From a bacterium (GTDB taxonomy: Bacteria; Patescibacteriota; SICC01), in the NCBI GenBank assembly GCA_030699935.1, contig JAUYKS010000024.1, positions 1-34,039 of the forward strand: a stretch of DNA of 34,039 nt, read 5' to 3'. Position 1 is the stretch's first letter, and every line of letters begins with the position of its first letter. A program made the position numbers and the translations under genes. Positions 8,211 to 16,159 of the stretch are shown here, in pieces. Under the pieces are notes generated by a model. The model made no database searches and was not told where the DNA came from. It worked only from the letters and a program-made list of their open reading frames with translations.

Positions 8211-9974
8211 ATGCCCGGTACGTTCAGCAATACATTCGCCTCCGCGCCGACCAAGTTCCAGGACGCCCTGGTCGACCTGAAGCTGCTCACGCCCGAGCAG
8301 GTCGAGAACCTGCGCGTGCAGAGCATCAACTCCGGCCAGACGATCGAGCACATGGCCCGCGAGATGGGCCTGCTTTCCGAAGAGGACGCGGTCAAGGCGT
8401 GGGGCAGGGTGATGGGCCTGCCGTACGTCGACCTCCGCAACGTCGACGTCAACCGCGAGGTGCTCCAAGTGGTTCCCGAGCAGGTTGCCAAGAACTACAA
8501 CGTCGTCGCGTTCGAAAAGGTCGGCAAGCGCTACCAGGTTGCGATGGCCGACCCGCACAACGTCCAGGCGCTGGAGGCGCTGGAGTTCGTCACCAAGAAG
8601 TCGAAGCTGCAGATCGACCTCCACATCTCATCCGTCGCCAGCATCAAGGCGGCGGCCGGGCAGTACGGATCCCTGACCGGCGAGGTCAGCGAGGTGCTCA
8701 AGGAGTCGACGGACGAGATCGCGATCGACGACGTCGAGGAAGACGTCGATTCTGCCAAGAAGCTCGAGAAGATCGTCTCCGACGCCCCGATCGCCAAGGC
8801 GATCGCCGCGATCCTCAAGTACGCCGTCAAGACGAACGCCTCCGACATCCACATCGAACCGACCGAGAAGGAGATCAAGGTGCGATACCGGCTGGACGGC
8901 ATGCTCCAGAACACGCTGAACCTGCCGCGCCGGACGCTGCCGGCGTTGGTTTCGCGGATCAAGATCCTCTCCAACCTGAAGATCGACGAATCGCGGGTCC
9001 CGCAGGACGGACGCTTCAGTTCCAAGTTCGAGAACCGCGAGATCGACTTCCGGGTCTCGACCTTCCCGACCGTCCACGGCGAGAAGGTCGTGATGCGGCT
9101 GCTCGACAAGGCCGGCGGCCTGAAAAGCCTCGAGGACATCGGCGTCTCCGGACGCGGCTTCGACAAGATGGTCGAAGGGCTCGAGAAGCCGTACGGAATG
9201 ACGCTGGTCACCGGCCCGACCGGCTCCGGTAAGTCGACCACGCTCTACGCCTCGCTGAGCCGGCTCAACGACGTCGCCGTGAACATAGTCACCTTGGAAG
9301 ACCCGGTCGAGTACTCGCTCGACGGCGTGAACCAGTCGCAGATCAACCCCCAGATCGGCTACTCGTTCGCCTCGGGCCTGCGGAGCATTCTCCGCCAGGA
9401 CCCGGACATCGTGATGGTCGGTGAGATCCGCGACCAGGAGACCGCCGACATGGCGGTGAACGCGGCGCTGACCGGGCACATCGTGCTCTCCACCCTCCAC
9501 ACCAACGACGCCGCCGGCGCGCTGCCGCGGATGATCGACATGGGGGTGGAACCGTTCCTGTTGGCCTCGTCCATCAACACGCTGATCGCCCAGCGGCTGA
9601 CCCGCAAGATCTGCGAATCCTGCAAGAAGCCGGCCTCGCTCAACAAGGCCGAGCTGGATACGATCCAGGATATCGTCGGCCAGATGCCGAAGGAAGTCCG
9701 CGCCAAGCTGAAGCCGCTCAAGGAATACAAGTTCCTGAAGGGCGCCGGCTGCGATCGTTGCGGCGGCAGCGGCTACAAGGGCCGGATCGGGATCTTCGAG
9801 GTCCTGCCGATGACCGACGCCATCAAGGAGATCCTGCTGAGCCACGGTTCCGGCGACAACATCGCCGACAAGGCCGTCGAGGAGGGCATGGTCACCATGC
9901 AGATGGATGGGATCCTGAAGGTCCTCAGCGGCCAGACCACTCTCGAGGAAGTAATGTTGCGTACCAAGGAGTAA
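8211..9974 (+). CDS. pilB: Type IV pilus extension ATPase PilB/GspE
   Basis: PilB hydrolyses ATP in the cytoplasm to drive pilin polymerisation through PilC. An N-terminal T2SSE_N domain (~10-140) precedes the ATPase core: Asp box, Walker A GPTGSGKSTT (~334), Walker B DPDIVMVGEIRD (~396), and His box (STLHTNDAAGALPR). A Zn-binding tetracysteine lies near 467-517 (CESC and CDRC), typical of PilB and absent from PilT. Length from this ATG is 587 aa. I chose ATG 8211 with GGAGAAGG upstream. An in-frame ATG at 8136 would add 25 Arg-rich residues not typical of the family, although TAATTT lies exactly six bases before it, so that start is not excluded. Confidence 0.95.
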   Translation: MPGTFSNTFASAPTKFQDALVDLKLLTPEQVENLRVQSINSGQTIEHMAREMGLLSEEDAVKAWGRVMGLPYVDLRNVDVNREVLQVVPEQVAKNYNVVAFEKVGKRYQVAMADPHNVQALEALEFVTKKSKLQIDLHISSVASIKAAAGQYGSLTGEVSEVLKESTDEIAIDDVEEDVDSAKKLEKIVSDAPIAKAIAAILKYAVKTNASDIHIEPTEKEIKVRYRLDGMLQNTLNLPRRTLPALVSRIKILSNLKIDESRVPQDGRFSSKFENREIDFRVSTFPTVHGEKVVMRLLDKAGGLKSLEDIGVSGRGFDKMVEGLEKPYGMTLVTGPTGSGKSTTLYASLSRLNDVAVNIVTLEDPVEYSLDGVNQSQINPQIGYSFASGLRSILRQDPDIVMVGEIRDQETADMAVNAALTGHIVLSTLHTNDAAGALPRMIDMGVEPFLLASSINTLIAQRLTRKICESCKKPASLNKAELDTIQDIVGQMPKEVRAKLKPLKEYKFLKGAGCDRCGGSGYKGRIGIFEVLPMTDAIKEILLSHGSGDNIADKAVEEGMVTMQMDGILKVLSGQTTLEEVMLRTKE

Positions 9975-9987
9975 CCGAGGGAAAACC

Positions 9988-11130
9988 ATGAACCCGATCG
10001 AACAACCCACCGCCACCGGCGAACACGGCATCAGCGTCGGCACCAAGGTCTCGGCCGGCTCGGAAGAGCAGATGTCGCAGCTCTTGCAGCTGGTGGTCTC
10101 GCACGACGCCTCGGACCTCCATCTGACCGTCGGCGTCAAGCCGATGGTCCGGATCGACGGAGTGCTCCATCCGGTCAGCGATTACCAGGTCCTGACGCCG
10201 GAGCGCGCCGAAGGGATGGTCAACGCGGTCCTGTCCCCCGAACAGAAGAAGCGGTTCAAGGAGGAGAAGGAGATCGACTTCTCGCTGGCCTACGAGGACA
10301 AGGCCCGCTTCCGGGTGAACGTCTTCCACCAGCGCGGCTACCTGGCCGCCGCCCTCCGCCTGATCCCGATGGCCCTCCGGGGTTACAAGGAACTGCAGTT
10401 GCCCGGCGAGATCGCCGGCTTCGCGCAGATGAAGCAGGGACTGGTCCTCTTCGCCGGACCGACCGGCCACGGTAAGTCGACAACCCAGGCGGCGATCATC
10501 GACGACATCAACACGAACCGCGCCGAACACATCGTCACGATCGAGGACCCGGTCGAATATACGCACGTCCACAAGAAGTCGATCGTCGACCAACGCGAGG
10601 TCGGTGAGGACACCAAGAGCTTCGCGATGGCGCTACGCAGCGTGCTCCGCGAGGACCCCGACGTCGTGCTGATCGGTGAGATGCGCGACCCCGAGACCAT
10701 GGCGGCCGCGATGACGATCGCCGAGACCGGACACCTCGTCTTCGCCACCGTCCACACCAACGACGCGCCGCAGACGATCGACCGGATCGTCGACAGCTTC
10801 CCGAGCTACCAGCAGAACCAGATACGTTCGCAGCTGGCCCAGGTGCTTTCCGGCGTCGTCAGCCAGCGGCTCCTGCCGCAGATCGGCGGCGGCCGCGTGC
10901 CGGCGGTGGAGATCATGATCGCCGACATGGCGATCCGCAACCTGATCCGCGAAGGGAAGTCCCATCAGATCCCGAGCGCGATCCAGACCAGTTCCGAACA
11001 GGGCATGGTCTCGATGGAGAAGGCGCTGGCGGAACGGATCCAGCAGGGCCTGATCAAGTACGACGACGCGGCGATGTACGCCAACGACCGCAAGACGCTG
11101 TCCAAGTTCGTGAAGGGATACGAAAGTTGA
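9988..11130 (+). CDS. pilT: Pilus retraction ATPase PilT
   Basis: PilT powers pilus retraction and hence twitching and DNA uptake. It shows an N-terminal PAS-like region (SDLHLTVGVKPMVRIDGVL), Walker A (~157), Walker B DPDVVLIGEMRDPET, a His box, and the AIRNLIREGK signature (~314) that separates PilT from PilB. The Walker A reads GPTGHGKSTT; PilT usually has Ser where this has His, a substitution outside the core GxxxxGK[ST] residues. Length 380 is slightly above the usual ~345-370 because of an N-terminal extension. It lies 13 bases after pilB with a GAGGGA ribosome site. Confidence 0.95.
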   Translation: MNPIEQPTATGEHGISVGTKVSAGSEEQMSQLLQLVVSHDASDLHLTVGVKPMVRIDGVLHPVSDYQVLTPERAEGMVNAVLSPEQKKRFKEEKEIDFSLAYEDKARFRVNVFHQRGYLAAALRLIPMALRGYKELQLPGEIAGFAQMKQGLVLFAGPTGHGKSTTQAAIIDDINTNRAEHIVTIEDPVEYTHVHKKSIVDQREVGEDTKSFAMALRSVLREDPDVVLIGEMRDPETMAAAMTIAETGHLVFATVHTNDAPQTIDRIVDSFPSYQQNQIRSQLAQVLSGVVSQRLLPQIGGGRVPAVEIMIADMAIRNLIREGKSHQIPSAIQTSSEQGMVSMEKALAERIQQGLIKYDDAAMYANDRKTLSKFVKGYES

Positions 11131-11135
11131 GAGCT

Positions 11136-11156
11136 ATGAGCAAAACCGATGAGTGA
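11136..11156 (+). CDS. 6-codon upstream ORF overlapping pilC start
   Basis: ATG 11136 encodes MSKTDE and stops inside the first codons of pilC (ATGAGTGA). pilC itself lacks a clear Shine-Dalgarno sequence. This tiny ORF may recruit or re-initiate ribosomes, but it may be chance. Confidence 0.2.
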   Translation: MSKTDE

Positions 11157-12363
11157 ATTCGTATACAAAGCGCGCGACGCGGCCGGACACCTCAAGACCG
11201 GCGAGATCAGCGCGGGCACCGAAGCGGCGGCGGCCGAGATGCTCGCCGAACACCGGCTGATCCTCACCAAGCTGGAGATCAAGAAGGAAAAGGGCTTCGA
11301 CATCAGCCAGCTCCTGAACCGGCTGAACCGCGTCACCATGAAGGACCGCGTGATCTTCACGCGGCAGCTCGGCACCATGATCAAGTCGGGACTGCCGATC
11401 GTCCAGGCGCTGAACATCCTCTCCGAGCAGACGGAGAACAAGAAGTTCAAGCAGATCATCGAGGAGATCTCGGGCGGCATCGAGGGCGGCGGCAGCTTCT
11501 CGTCGATGCTGGCCAAGTATCCGAACGTCTTCGACCGGGTCTACGTCAACATGACCAAGGCCGGGGAGGCTTCCGGGCGGCTCGACGATACGCTCGAGCG
11601 GTTGGCGATCCAGCAGGAAAAGGCGTACGGGATCGTCAAGAAGGTCCGCGGCGCGATGCTGTATCCGGCGTTCGTGATGATCGCCCTGGTCGGCGCGACC
11701 ATCCTGATGCTGGTCGTGGTCATCCCGCCGCTCAAGGATATTTTCGAAGGAGCGAACGCCGACCTGCCTTTCGCGACCCAGGTATTGATCAAGCTGTCCG
11801 ACGCGATGCTCCAGTTCTGGTACTTGTTCCTGCTTGGCGGCATTGGGCTGGTAGTGGCGGGCCGCCAATTCCTGAAGACCGAGAACGGTAAGAGCCTACT
11901 CGACCGGGCCAAGCTCAAGGTGCCGATCTTCGGGCCGCTGTTCCAGAAGATCTATGTGGCGCGGTTCACGCGGACGCTGGCTAGCTTGGTCAGCGGCGGC
12001 GTGCCGATTCTTGAAGCGCTGGAGATCGTCGGCGAGTCGATCGGCAACGGCGTGTACGAACGCGCCTTGCGGAAGGCGGCCAAGGATGTCGAAGGCGGCG
12101 TCCAGCTCTCGCAGCCGATCCGCAGCAACCCGGTCTTCCCGCCGCTCGTCTCCCAGATGATCTCGGTGGGTGAGCAGACCGGAAAGATGGACGAAGTTTT
12201 GACCAAACTGGCCGACTTTTACGAGGAAGAAGTCGATAACCTGGTCAAAAACCTGACCACCCTGATGGAACCGCTGCTGATGGTGGTGATGGGAGCGGCC
12301 GTCGGCGGGCTCCTGATCGCCATTTTGATGCCGATCTACAACCTAGGCAGCGTGATTAATTGA
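11149..12363 (+). CDS. pilC: Type IV pilus inner-membrane platform protein PilC
   Basis: PilC is the polytopic platform on which PilB and PilT act. The 404-residue protein starts with the family signature EFVYKARDAAGHLKTGEI and has two T2SSF domains: residues ~68-190 (FTRQLGTMIKSGLPIVQAL) and ~270-392 (FTRTLASLVSGGVPILEAL). Three membrane segments are visible (~170-195, ~222-240, ~371-398). The duplicated QMISVGEQTGKMDEVL and NMTKAGEASGRLDDTL loops are diagnostic. The spacer after the stop contains a long variant of the 71-bp repeat, so pilC probably ends the pilBTC transcript. Confidence 0.95.
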   Translation: MSEFVYKARDAAGHLKTGEISAGTEAAAAEMLAEHRLILTKLEIKKEKGFDISQLLNRLNRVTMKDRVIFTRQLGTMIKSGLPIVQALNILSEQTENKKFKQIIEEISGGIEGGGSFSSMLAKYPNVFDRVYVNMTKAGEASGRLDDTLERLAIQQEKAYGIVKKVRGAMLYPAFVMIALVGATILMLVVVIPPLKDIFEGANADLPFATQVLIKLSDAMLQFWYLFLLGGIGLVVAGRQFLKTENGKSLLDRAKLKVPIFGPLFQKIYVARFTRTLASLVSGGVPILEALEIVGESIGNGVYERALRKAAKDVEGGVQLSQPIRSNPVFPPLVSQMISVGEQTGKMDEVLTKLADFYEEEVDNLVKNLTTLMEPLLMVVMGAAVGGLLIAILMPIYNLGSVIN

Positions 12364-12407
12364 TGGTGTTGCGCGGGGCGCGCTGGCTTTCGGCCCTTTA
12401 TATACAT

Positions 12408-12522
12408 CTTTTTCGTTACTTCCGAGAATTGCAGATGTTTTTGAAAAAGATTGGAAATGTTTCTGCAAAACATGTCCAAAACATATGCAAAACATTGGAA
12501 ATGTTCGGAACCAACAAAAAAG
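12408..12522 (+). repeat. Palindromic repeat family, long variant (copy 1)
   Basis: This is a 115-base, diverged and expanded member of the 71-bp family. It keeps the left end CTTTTTCGTTACTTCCGAGAA and a matching right end (GGAACCAACAAAAAAG), with outer flanks TATATACAT and GACATATAT that also pair. The middle holds extra units of the AAACAT/ATGTTT type. The ORF called across it (12360-12635) is an artefact of these repeats. Confidence 0.7.
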
Positions 12523-12553
12523 ACATATATTTAACCCGGCGGCCCATCGAGCC

Positions 12554-12594
12554 GACCATCGACGCCGACTATCGACTATTGACTATTGACCACC
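12554..12594 (+). repeat. Degenerate heptanucleotide tandem repeat
   Basis: Successive units are GACCATC, GACGCC (6 bases), GACTATC, GACTATT, GACTATT and GACCACC. This is a period-7 array in the non-coding spacer before the major pilin. A similar GACTAAC array occurs at 25105. TTGACT at 12579 with TACGCT 18 bases later could double as a weak pilin promoter. Confidence 0.75.
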
Positions 12595-12747
12595 GATTTA
12601 GCTACGCTGAGCGCAGCTTAGGCGGTATCGTTTAGGCGAAAAATAACAAACATGCAATCCGATCCGAAGCACGCGTCACGCTGCCACCTTTCGTTAGGTG
12701 CGGATTTCCGTACGCTCACTCATGCGCCTTTTCTTCATAGTTACCCG

Positions 12748-12759
12748 AAAGGAGGTGAT
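12748..12759 (+). promoter_or_regulatory. Near-perfect Shine-Dalgarno of the major pilin
   Basis: AAAGGAGGTGAT is fully complementary to the canonical 16S 3' end and lies five bases before the pilin ATG. It is the strongest ribosome site in the window, as expected for the most abundant pilus subunit. Confidence 0.9.
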
Positions 12760-12764
12760 ATCGA

Positions 12765-13205
12765 ATGACACAAGCAATCAAGTCAATGACGAAGCGGAGC
12801 CAGAAGGGTTTCACCCTGATCGAACTTCTCGTCGTCATCGCCATCATCGCGATTCTCGCGGCCTTGATCCTGGCGGCGCTGACCAGCGCCCAGAAGGGTG
12901 CCCGCGACTCTACGCGCCGGAGTGACGTCAGCCAGGTCAAGACGGCGGCCTCGCAATATCAGGCGGACAACAACGGTACCTACGCGGGTACCATCGCCGC
13001 CATGGTGCCGACGTACCTGAGCAAGACACCGGCGGCTCCCCAACAGGGAAACGCCGCTTCCAAGACCTACGCCTACTTCGGGGATAGCGACGGATTCTGC
13101 GTATCGGTCCAAGCCGAGCGCGACTCCAAGTATATCCAGGCGACTCCGCAGGGACAGTCGAACGCTGGGGTGGCCTGCACCTCTTCGACGACCGCCTTGC
13201 CGTAA
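12765..13205 (+). CDS. pilA: Major type IV pilin (PilA/PilE-like)
   Basis: This 146-residue prepilin has a short basic leader ending QKG and cleaved before FTLIELLVVIAIIAILAALI, the canonical class III signal and hydrophobic alpha-1 helix with Glu5. The rest is a small globular head with two Cys residues (~111 and ~138) that could form the D-region disulfide. Its ribosome site is exceptionally strong and a 12-bp GC hairpin follows the stop, which fits an abundant subunit. Processing by PilD, encoded next door, is expected. Confidence 0.93.
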   Translation: MTQAIKSMTKRSQKGFTLIELLVVIAIIAILAALILAALTSAQKGARDSTRRSDVSQVKTAASQYQADNNGTYAGTIAAMVPTYLSKTPAAPQQGNAASKTYAYFGDSDGFCVSVQAERDSKYIQATPQGQSNAGVACTSSTTALP

Positions 13206-13216
13206 GGCTGGTGATA

Positions 13217-13248
13217 TCCCGGCCGCGGATCAGATGCCGCGGCCGGGA
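13217..13248 (+). terminator. 12-bp GC-rich hairpin between pilin and pilD
   Basis: TCCCGGCCGCGG and CCGCGGCCGGGA form a perfect 12-bp stem around an 8-base loop (ATCAGATG). No U-run follows. It is better read as an mRNA-stabilising or attenuating hairpin that raises pilin mRNA over the downstream pilD-pseudopilin message than as a full terminator. Confidence 0.75.
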
Positions 13249-13283
13249 GAAGTCGGTTTGGCGCCTGAAGCCTGAAGGGACCC

Positions 13284-14135
13284 ATGACTACCGTATTAAT
13301 CTTCATTCTCGGATCGATCTTCGGCAGCTTCCTGTCGACGGTGTTCCATCGCCTGGAAATCGAAGAACCAGGCACGAAACGCCGGCGTAAGAAAGCCTCC
13401 AAGGGCAAGGACAAGGGCAAGCACGAGGGACTGGCCTCCGGACGGTCGCGTTGCGACCATTGCGGGACCCAGATCCCCTGGTACCACAACATCCCGCTGG
13501 TTTCGTTCGCCCTGCTGCGCGGCAAATGCCACCATTGCGGCAAGCCGATCAGCGAGTACCATCCGACGCTGGAACTGCTCAGCGGTCTGGTGCTGGTAGC
13601 GTCGTACCTGGCCTACGGCATCTCCTGGCAGCTGCTGGTGGCCGGCTTCTTCGGGCTGGTGATGGTCTTCCTGCTGGCTTACGACCTGCGGCACCAGATC
13701 ATCCCGAACGTGGTAGTGATCCCCGCGATCGCGTTCGCCTTGGTGATGGTCCTGGCGCAAGCGCTCCTGTTCAACCAGGGGATCCCGGTGCAAGTCGGAC
13801 TGTGGTCTGCGGACCCGGACACGTACCTGCTCGGCGGCGGCGCGGCCGGGCTGTTCTTCCTGGGCTTGTCGGTGCTGTCGCGCGGGCAGTGGATCGGCGG
13901 CGGCGACGTCAAGCTGGGGGTCCTGATCGGGCTGGTCGTCGGCTGGCCGGCCGTCCTGGTCGCCCTGATCTCGGCCTACGTGCTCGGGATGTTGTACGCG
14001 ATCGTCCTGCTGGTCTCGCGCGAGGCCACGCTCAAGAGCTCGGTCCCGTTCGGGCCGATGCTCGCAGCCGGCTACTTCATCGCGGCGTTCTACGCCGACG
14101 CGATCATAGCCTGGTACCAAGGGTTGGTGATATGA
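13284..14135 (+). CDS. pilD: Prepilin peptidase PilD
   Basis: PilD is an integral membrane aspartic protease that cleaves the leader of PilA and the pseudopilins and N-methylates the new N-terminus. The first catalytic Asp lies in YDLRHQIIPN (~133) and the second in IGGGDVKLG (~207). The N-terminal methylase-associated domain carries two CxxC pairs (CDHC and CHHC) that bind Zn. A Lys/Arg-rich insert (KRRRKKASKGKDKGKHEG, ~32-50) in the cytoplasmic loop is unusual. Several membrane helices follow. AGGGA precedes the ATG. The stop overlaps the next ATG as ATGA. Confidence 0.95.
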   Translation: MTTVLIFILGSIFGSFLSTVFHRLEIEEPGTKRRRKKASKGKDKGKHEGLASGRSRCDHCGTQIPWYHNIPLVSFALLRGKCHHCGKPISEYHPTLELLSGLVLVASYLAYGISWQLLVAGFFGLVMVFLLAYDLRHQIIPNVVVIPAIAFALVMVLAQALLFNQGIPVQVGLWSADPDTYLLGGGAAGLFFLGLSVLSRGQWIGGGDVKLGVLIGLVVGWPAVLVALISAYVLGMLYAIVLLVSREATLKSSVPFGPMLAAGYFIAAFYADAIIAWYQGLVI

Positions 14136-14770
14136 AAGCTGTGAGCCATGAGCCGTGGGCTGTGAGCAGAGCGGTCTTGGCCAAGCTCAAAGCTGACCAG
14201 CGCGGGTTCACCCTCATCGAGATGGTCACCGTATTCATCGTGATTGCCGTGCTGACCGCGCTGATCCTGGCCAACACCCAGACGGGAGACCGCCGCCAGG
14301 AGCTTCGCGACAACGCCGCCGGGTTCGTCAACTCGGCCCGGAACGCGGAGGCCCGGGCCAGCGCCGCTGAATCGGTCGGCGGCACTTCGCGGAAGGCGTA
14401 CGGCATCTGCCTTACCTCGACCACTGCCAAGGACAGCCAGGGCAATACGTTCCCGAACTCCAAATGCGCCGCGCCCTCCGGCCAGGCGAACGCCTACCAG
14501 GTATACGCCCGGACCCTGGCGGACTCGACCGCACACCCGACATGGGATACGCCGCCGGTTCTCCCGGACATCCTGGCGTCCCAAAAGTTGCCCAAGGACG
14601 TGCGGTTCTTCGCTTTCGGCCAGGTCTACCTTGATTATGTTCCTCCCCAACCGACGCTGTACGTGAACGGCGGTACGAACGACCGATGGTTGTACCTGTT
14701 CAGCAACAAGGCCAGCTACTACAAGTTGATCCGGATCAGGCCGAAGTCGGGAGAGGTGTATGTCCAGTAG
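14132..14770 (+). CDS. Minor pseudopilin, GspH/FimT-like
   Basis: This 212-residue prepilin begins at an ATGA overlap with pilD. The leader is long (~27 residues) and is followed by QRG and FTLIEMVTVFIVIAVLTALIL, a class III cleavage site with Glu5. Residues 2-14 (KAVSHEPWAVSRAV) are encoded by a degenerate 7-bp tandem repeat, so the leader appears extended by repeat insertion. The body resembles GspH/FimT-type minor pilins that help prime fibre assembly. The stop overlaps the next start by 11 bases. Confidence 0.88.
   Translation: MKAVSHEPWAVSRAVLAKLKADQRGFTLIEMVTVFIVIAVLTALILANTQTGDRRQELRDNAAGFVNSARNAEARASAAESVGGTSRKAYGICLTSTTAKDSQGNTFPNSKCAAPSGQANAYQVYARTLADSTAHPTWDTPPVLPDILASQKLPKDVRFFAFGQVYLDYVPPQPTLYVNGGTNDRWLYLFSNKASYYKLIRIRPKSGEVYVQ
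14137..14171 (+). repeat. Period-7 tandem repeat inside a prepilin leader
   Basis: Units AGCTGTG, AGCCATG, AGCCGTG, GGCTGTG and AGCAGAG follow immediately after the ATG of the first minor pseudopilin. The repeat is translated as part of the leader that PilD removes, which may explain why it is tolerated. Confidence 0.75.
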
Positions 14771-15401
14771 CGGCCAGCGCGGTTTCACCTTGGTCGAAGT
14801 CGTCGTGATGATGTCGGTGCTGACGCTCGGCATCCTCGGGACGCTGGCGGTCGCCAACTACGCGGTGCAGGCCGGCTCCCGGAACGAGCAGCAAGCGACG
14901 GCGGTCAACCTGGCCCGCGAGGGGGTCGAGCTGGTCCGGTCCATCCGCGACTCGAACTGGTCCGCCATGGCGGAAGAAACCGGCCCGCGTTGCTGGGACT
15001 ATTATCCGGACACGGAGGAGGAGGCCGGACAGCCGCCGCCGGGTTCCTGCAACCCGAGGTTCCAGGACCTTTCCGCCGCGACCAACTTCACGGCCTATCT
15101 GAACGTCGGTAACGGTTCGCCGTACCTGGTCCAACAGGCGTCCGGCTCGACCTCCGCCGCCGCCTACCGGTTGTGCCAGGACGGCCGCGGGCTCTATGTC
15201 CCGAAGACCGCTCCGTGCGGGTCGGGGCAGAGGACGTATTACCGCCGGGTGACGATCCGCCGGGTCAATGACCTCGGCATCGACGTCGACGACGGCAAGC
15301 GCAAATATTCGATCCTGGTCCAGAGCCGCGTCACCTGGCCGAAGCGCGGCGCCTCCGACGTCATCGTCGAGGAATACCTGACCGACTGGAGGAAATTCTG
15401 A
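14760..15401 (+). CDS. Minor pseudopilin, PilV/GspI-like
   Basis: This 213-residue prepilin has a short leader MSSSGQRG cleaved before FTLVEVVVMMSVLTLGILG. The ATG overlaps the upstream gene by 11 bases, with GGGAGAGG as ribosome site. Val-rich alpha-1 with LxxG spacing and the LAREGVELVRSIRDSNW segment are typical of PilV/type IV pilus modification proteins in this position. Four Cys residues suggest disulfides in the exported head. Confidence 0.88.
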   Translation: MSSSGQRGFTLVEVVVMMSVLTLGILGTLAVANYAVQAGSRNEQQATAVNLAREGVELVRSIRDSNWSAMAEETGPRCWDYYPDTEEEAGQPPPGSCNPRFQDLSAATNFTAYLNVGNGSPYLVQQASGSTSAAAYRLCQDGRGLYVPKTAPCGSGQRTYYRRVTIRRVNDLGIDVDDGKRKYSILVQSRVTWPKRGASDVIVEEYLTDWRKF

Positions 15402-16159
15402 AGTTCGTCACCGACCAGCGCGGCTACTCCCTGCTCGAGCTGATCGTCGCGTCCGCCATCTTCGCGGTGATTTCCGTCGCAGCGGTGGGGGTCCTAGTGA
15501 GCGTGCTCCAGAGTTCCAGCAAGACGGCCGCCCAGCGCTCGGTGCAGCAGGATGCCCGCGTCAACATCGAGGAGATCGCCCGGACGGTACGGGCGTCCAG
15601 TATCGATTATGCGTTCTACAAGAAAGCCGAAGACGAAAACCAGGCGCGATGTGCGATAAGCGGCTACGTGAACGAAACGACGGGAACCACGGAGATCAAC
15701 GGCAGTATCGCCCTCCCGCTGTTCTGGTCCGAAGCGGTAGCCGGCGGTGGCGGCGCGCTGCAAAAGCGGGTGGTCTTCTTCTACGACGGCGGTTCTCCCA
15801 CCGACGATACGGACGGGGCGATCTACCGGTACGAGACCGACGCCGGGGCCCCCACGCCGTCCTGCGACGACGTCTTCGGCTCCGCCGACAAGGTCCGCCT
15901 GTCCGCCCAGAACGTGGCGGCCTCCCGGATGAAGTTCTTCGTCAGCCCGCTCAGCAGCCCCTACAAGGACACCTGCGCGATCAAGAACAGCCTTTGCCAA
16001 GTGCGCCGCAATACCCACCCCCGCGTGACGATACTGATGACGGTCCGGACGCCGGACGAGCCGGATGACGCCGCCTCGCAGTCCAAGTTCAGCGAGACGA
16101 CCCTGCAGACGACCATCGGGACGAGGGCGTATCCGATCACCGGATTGGTGGGGCAATGA
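15398..16159 (+). CDS. Minor pseudopilin, PilW/GspJ-like, CTG start
   Basis: The ORF track starts this gene at GTG 15467, which removes the export signal. Extending the same frame upstream restores a textbook prepilin N-terminus, KFVTDQRG then YSLLELIVASAIFAVISVAA. No in-frame ATG, GTG or TTG lies close upstream. A GGAGGA ribosome site (15388-15393) sits four bases before CTG 15398, and CTGA overlaps the upstream stop exactly as ATGA does at the neighbouring genes. I therefore infer initiation at CTG, giving 253 residues. The family role is a minor pilin in the tip complex with PilV and PilX. Confidence 0.85.
   Translation: MKFVTDQRGYSLLELIVASAIFAVISVAAVGVLVSVLQSSSKTAAQRSVQQDARVNIEEIARTVRASSIDYAFYKKAEDENQARCAISGYVNETTGTTEINGSIALPLFWSEAVAGGGGALQKRVVFFYDGGSPTDDTDGAIYRYETDAGAPTPSCDDVFGSADKVRLSAQNVAASRMKFFVSPLSSPYKDTCAIKNSLCQVRRNTHPRVTILMTVRTPDEPDDAASQSKFSETTLQTTIGTRAYPITGLVGQ

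Noticed and set aside
12360-12635. 91-residue plus-strand ORF after pilC
   Set aside because: It runs through the palindromic repeat and the 7-bp array. The same peptide-like strings (RYFRE, QNICK) appear in several frames at the other repeat copies, so it is repeat translation and not a gene.
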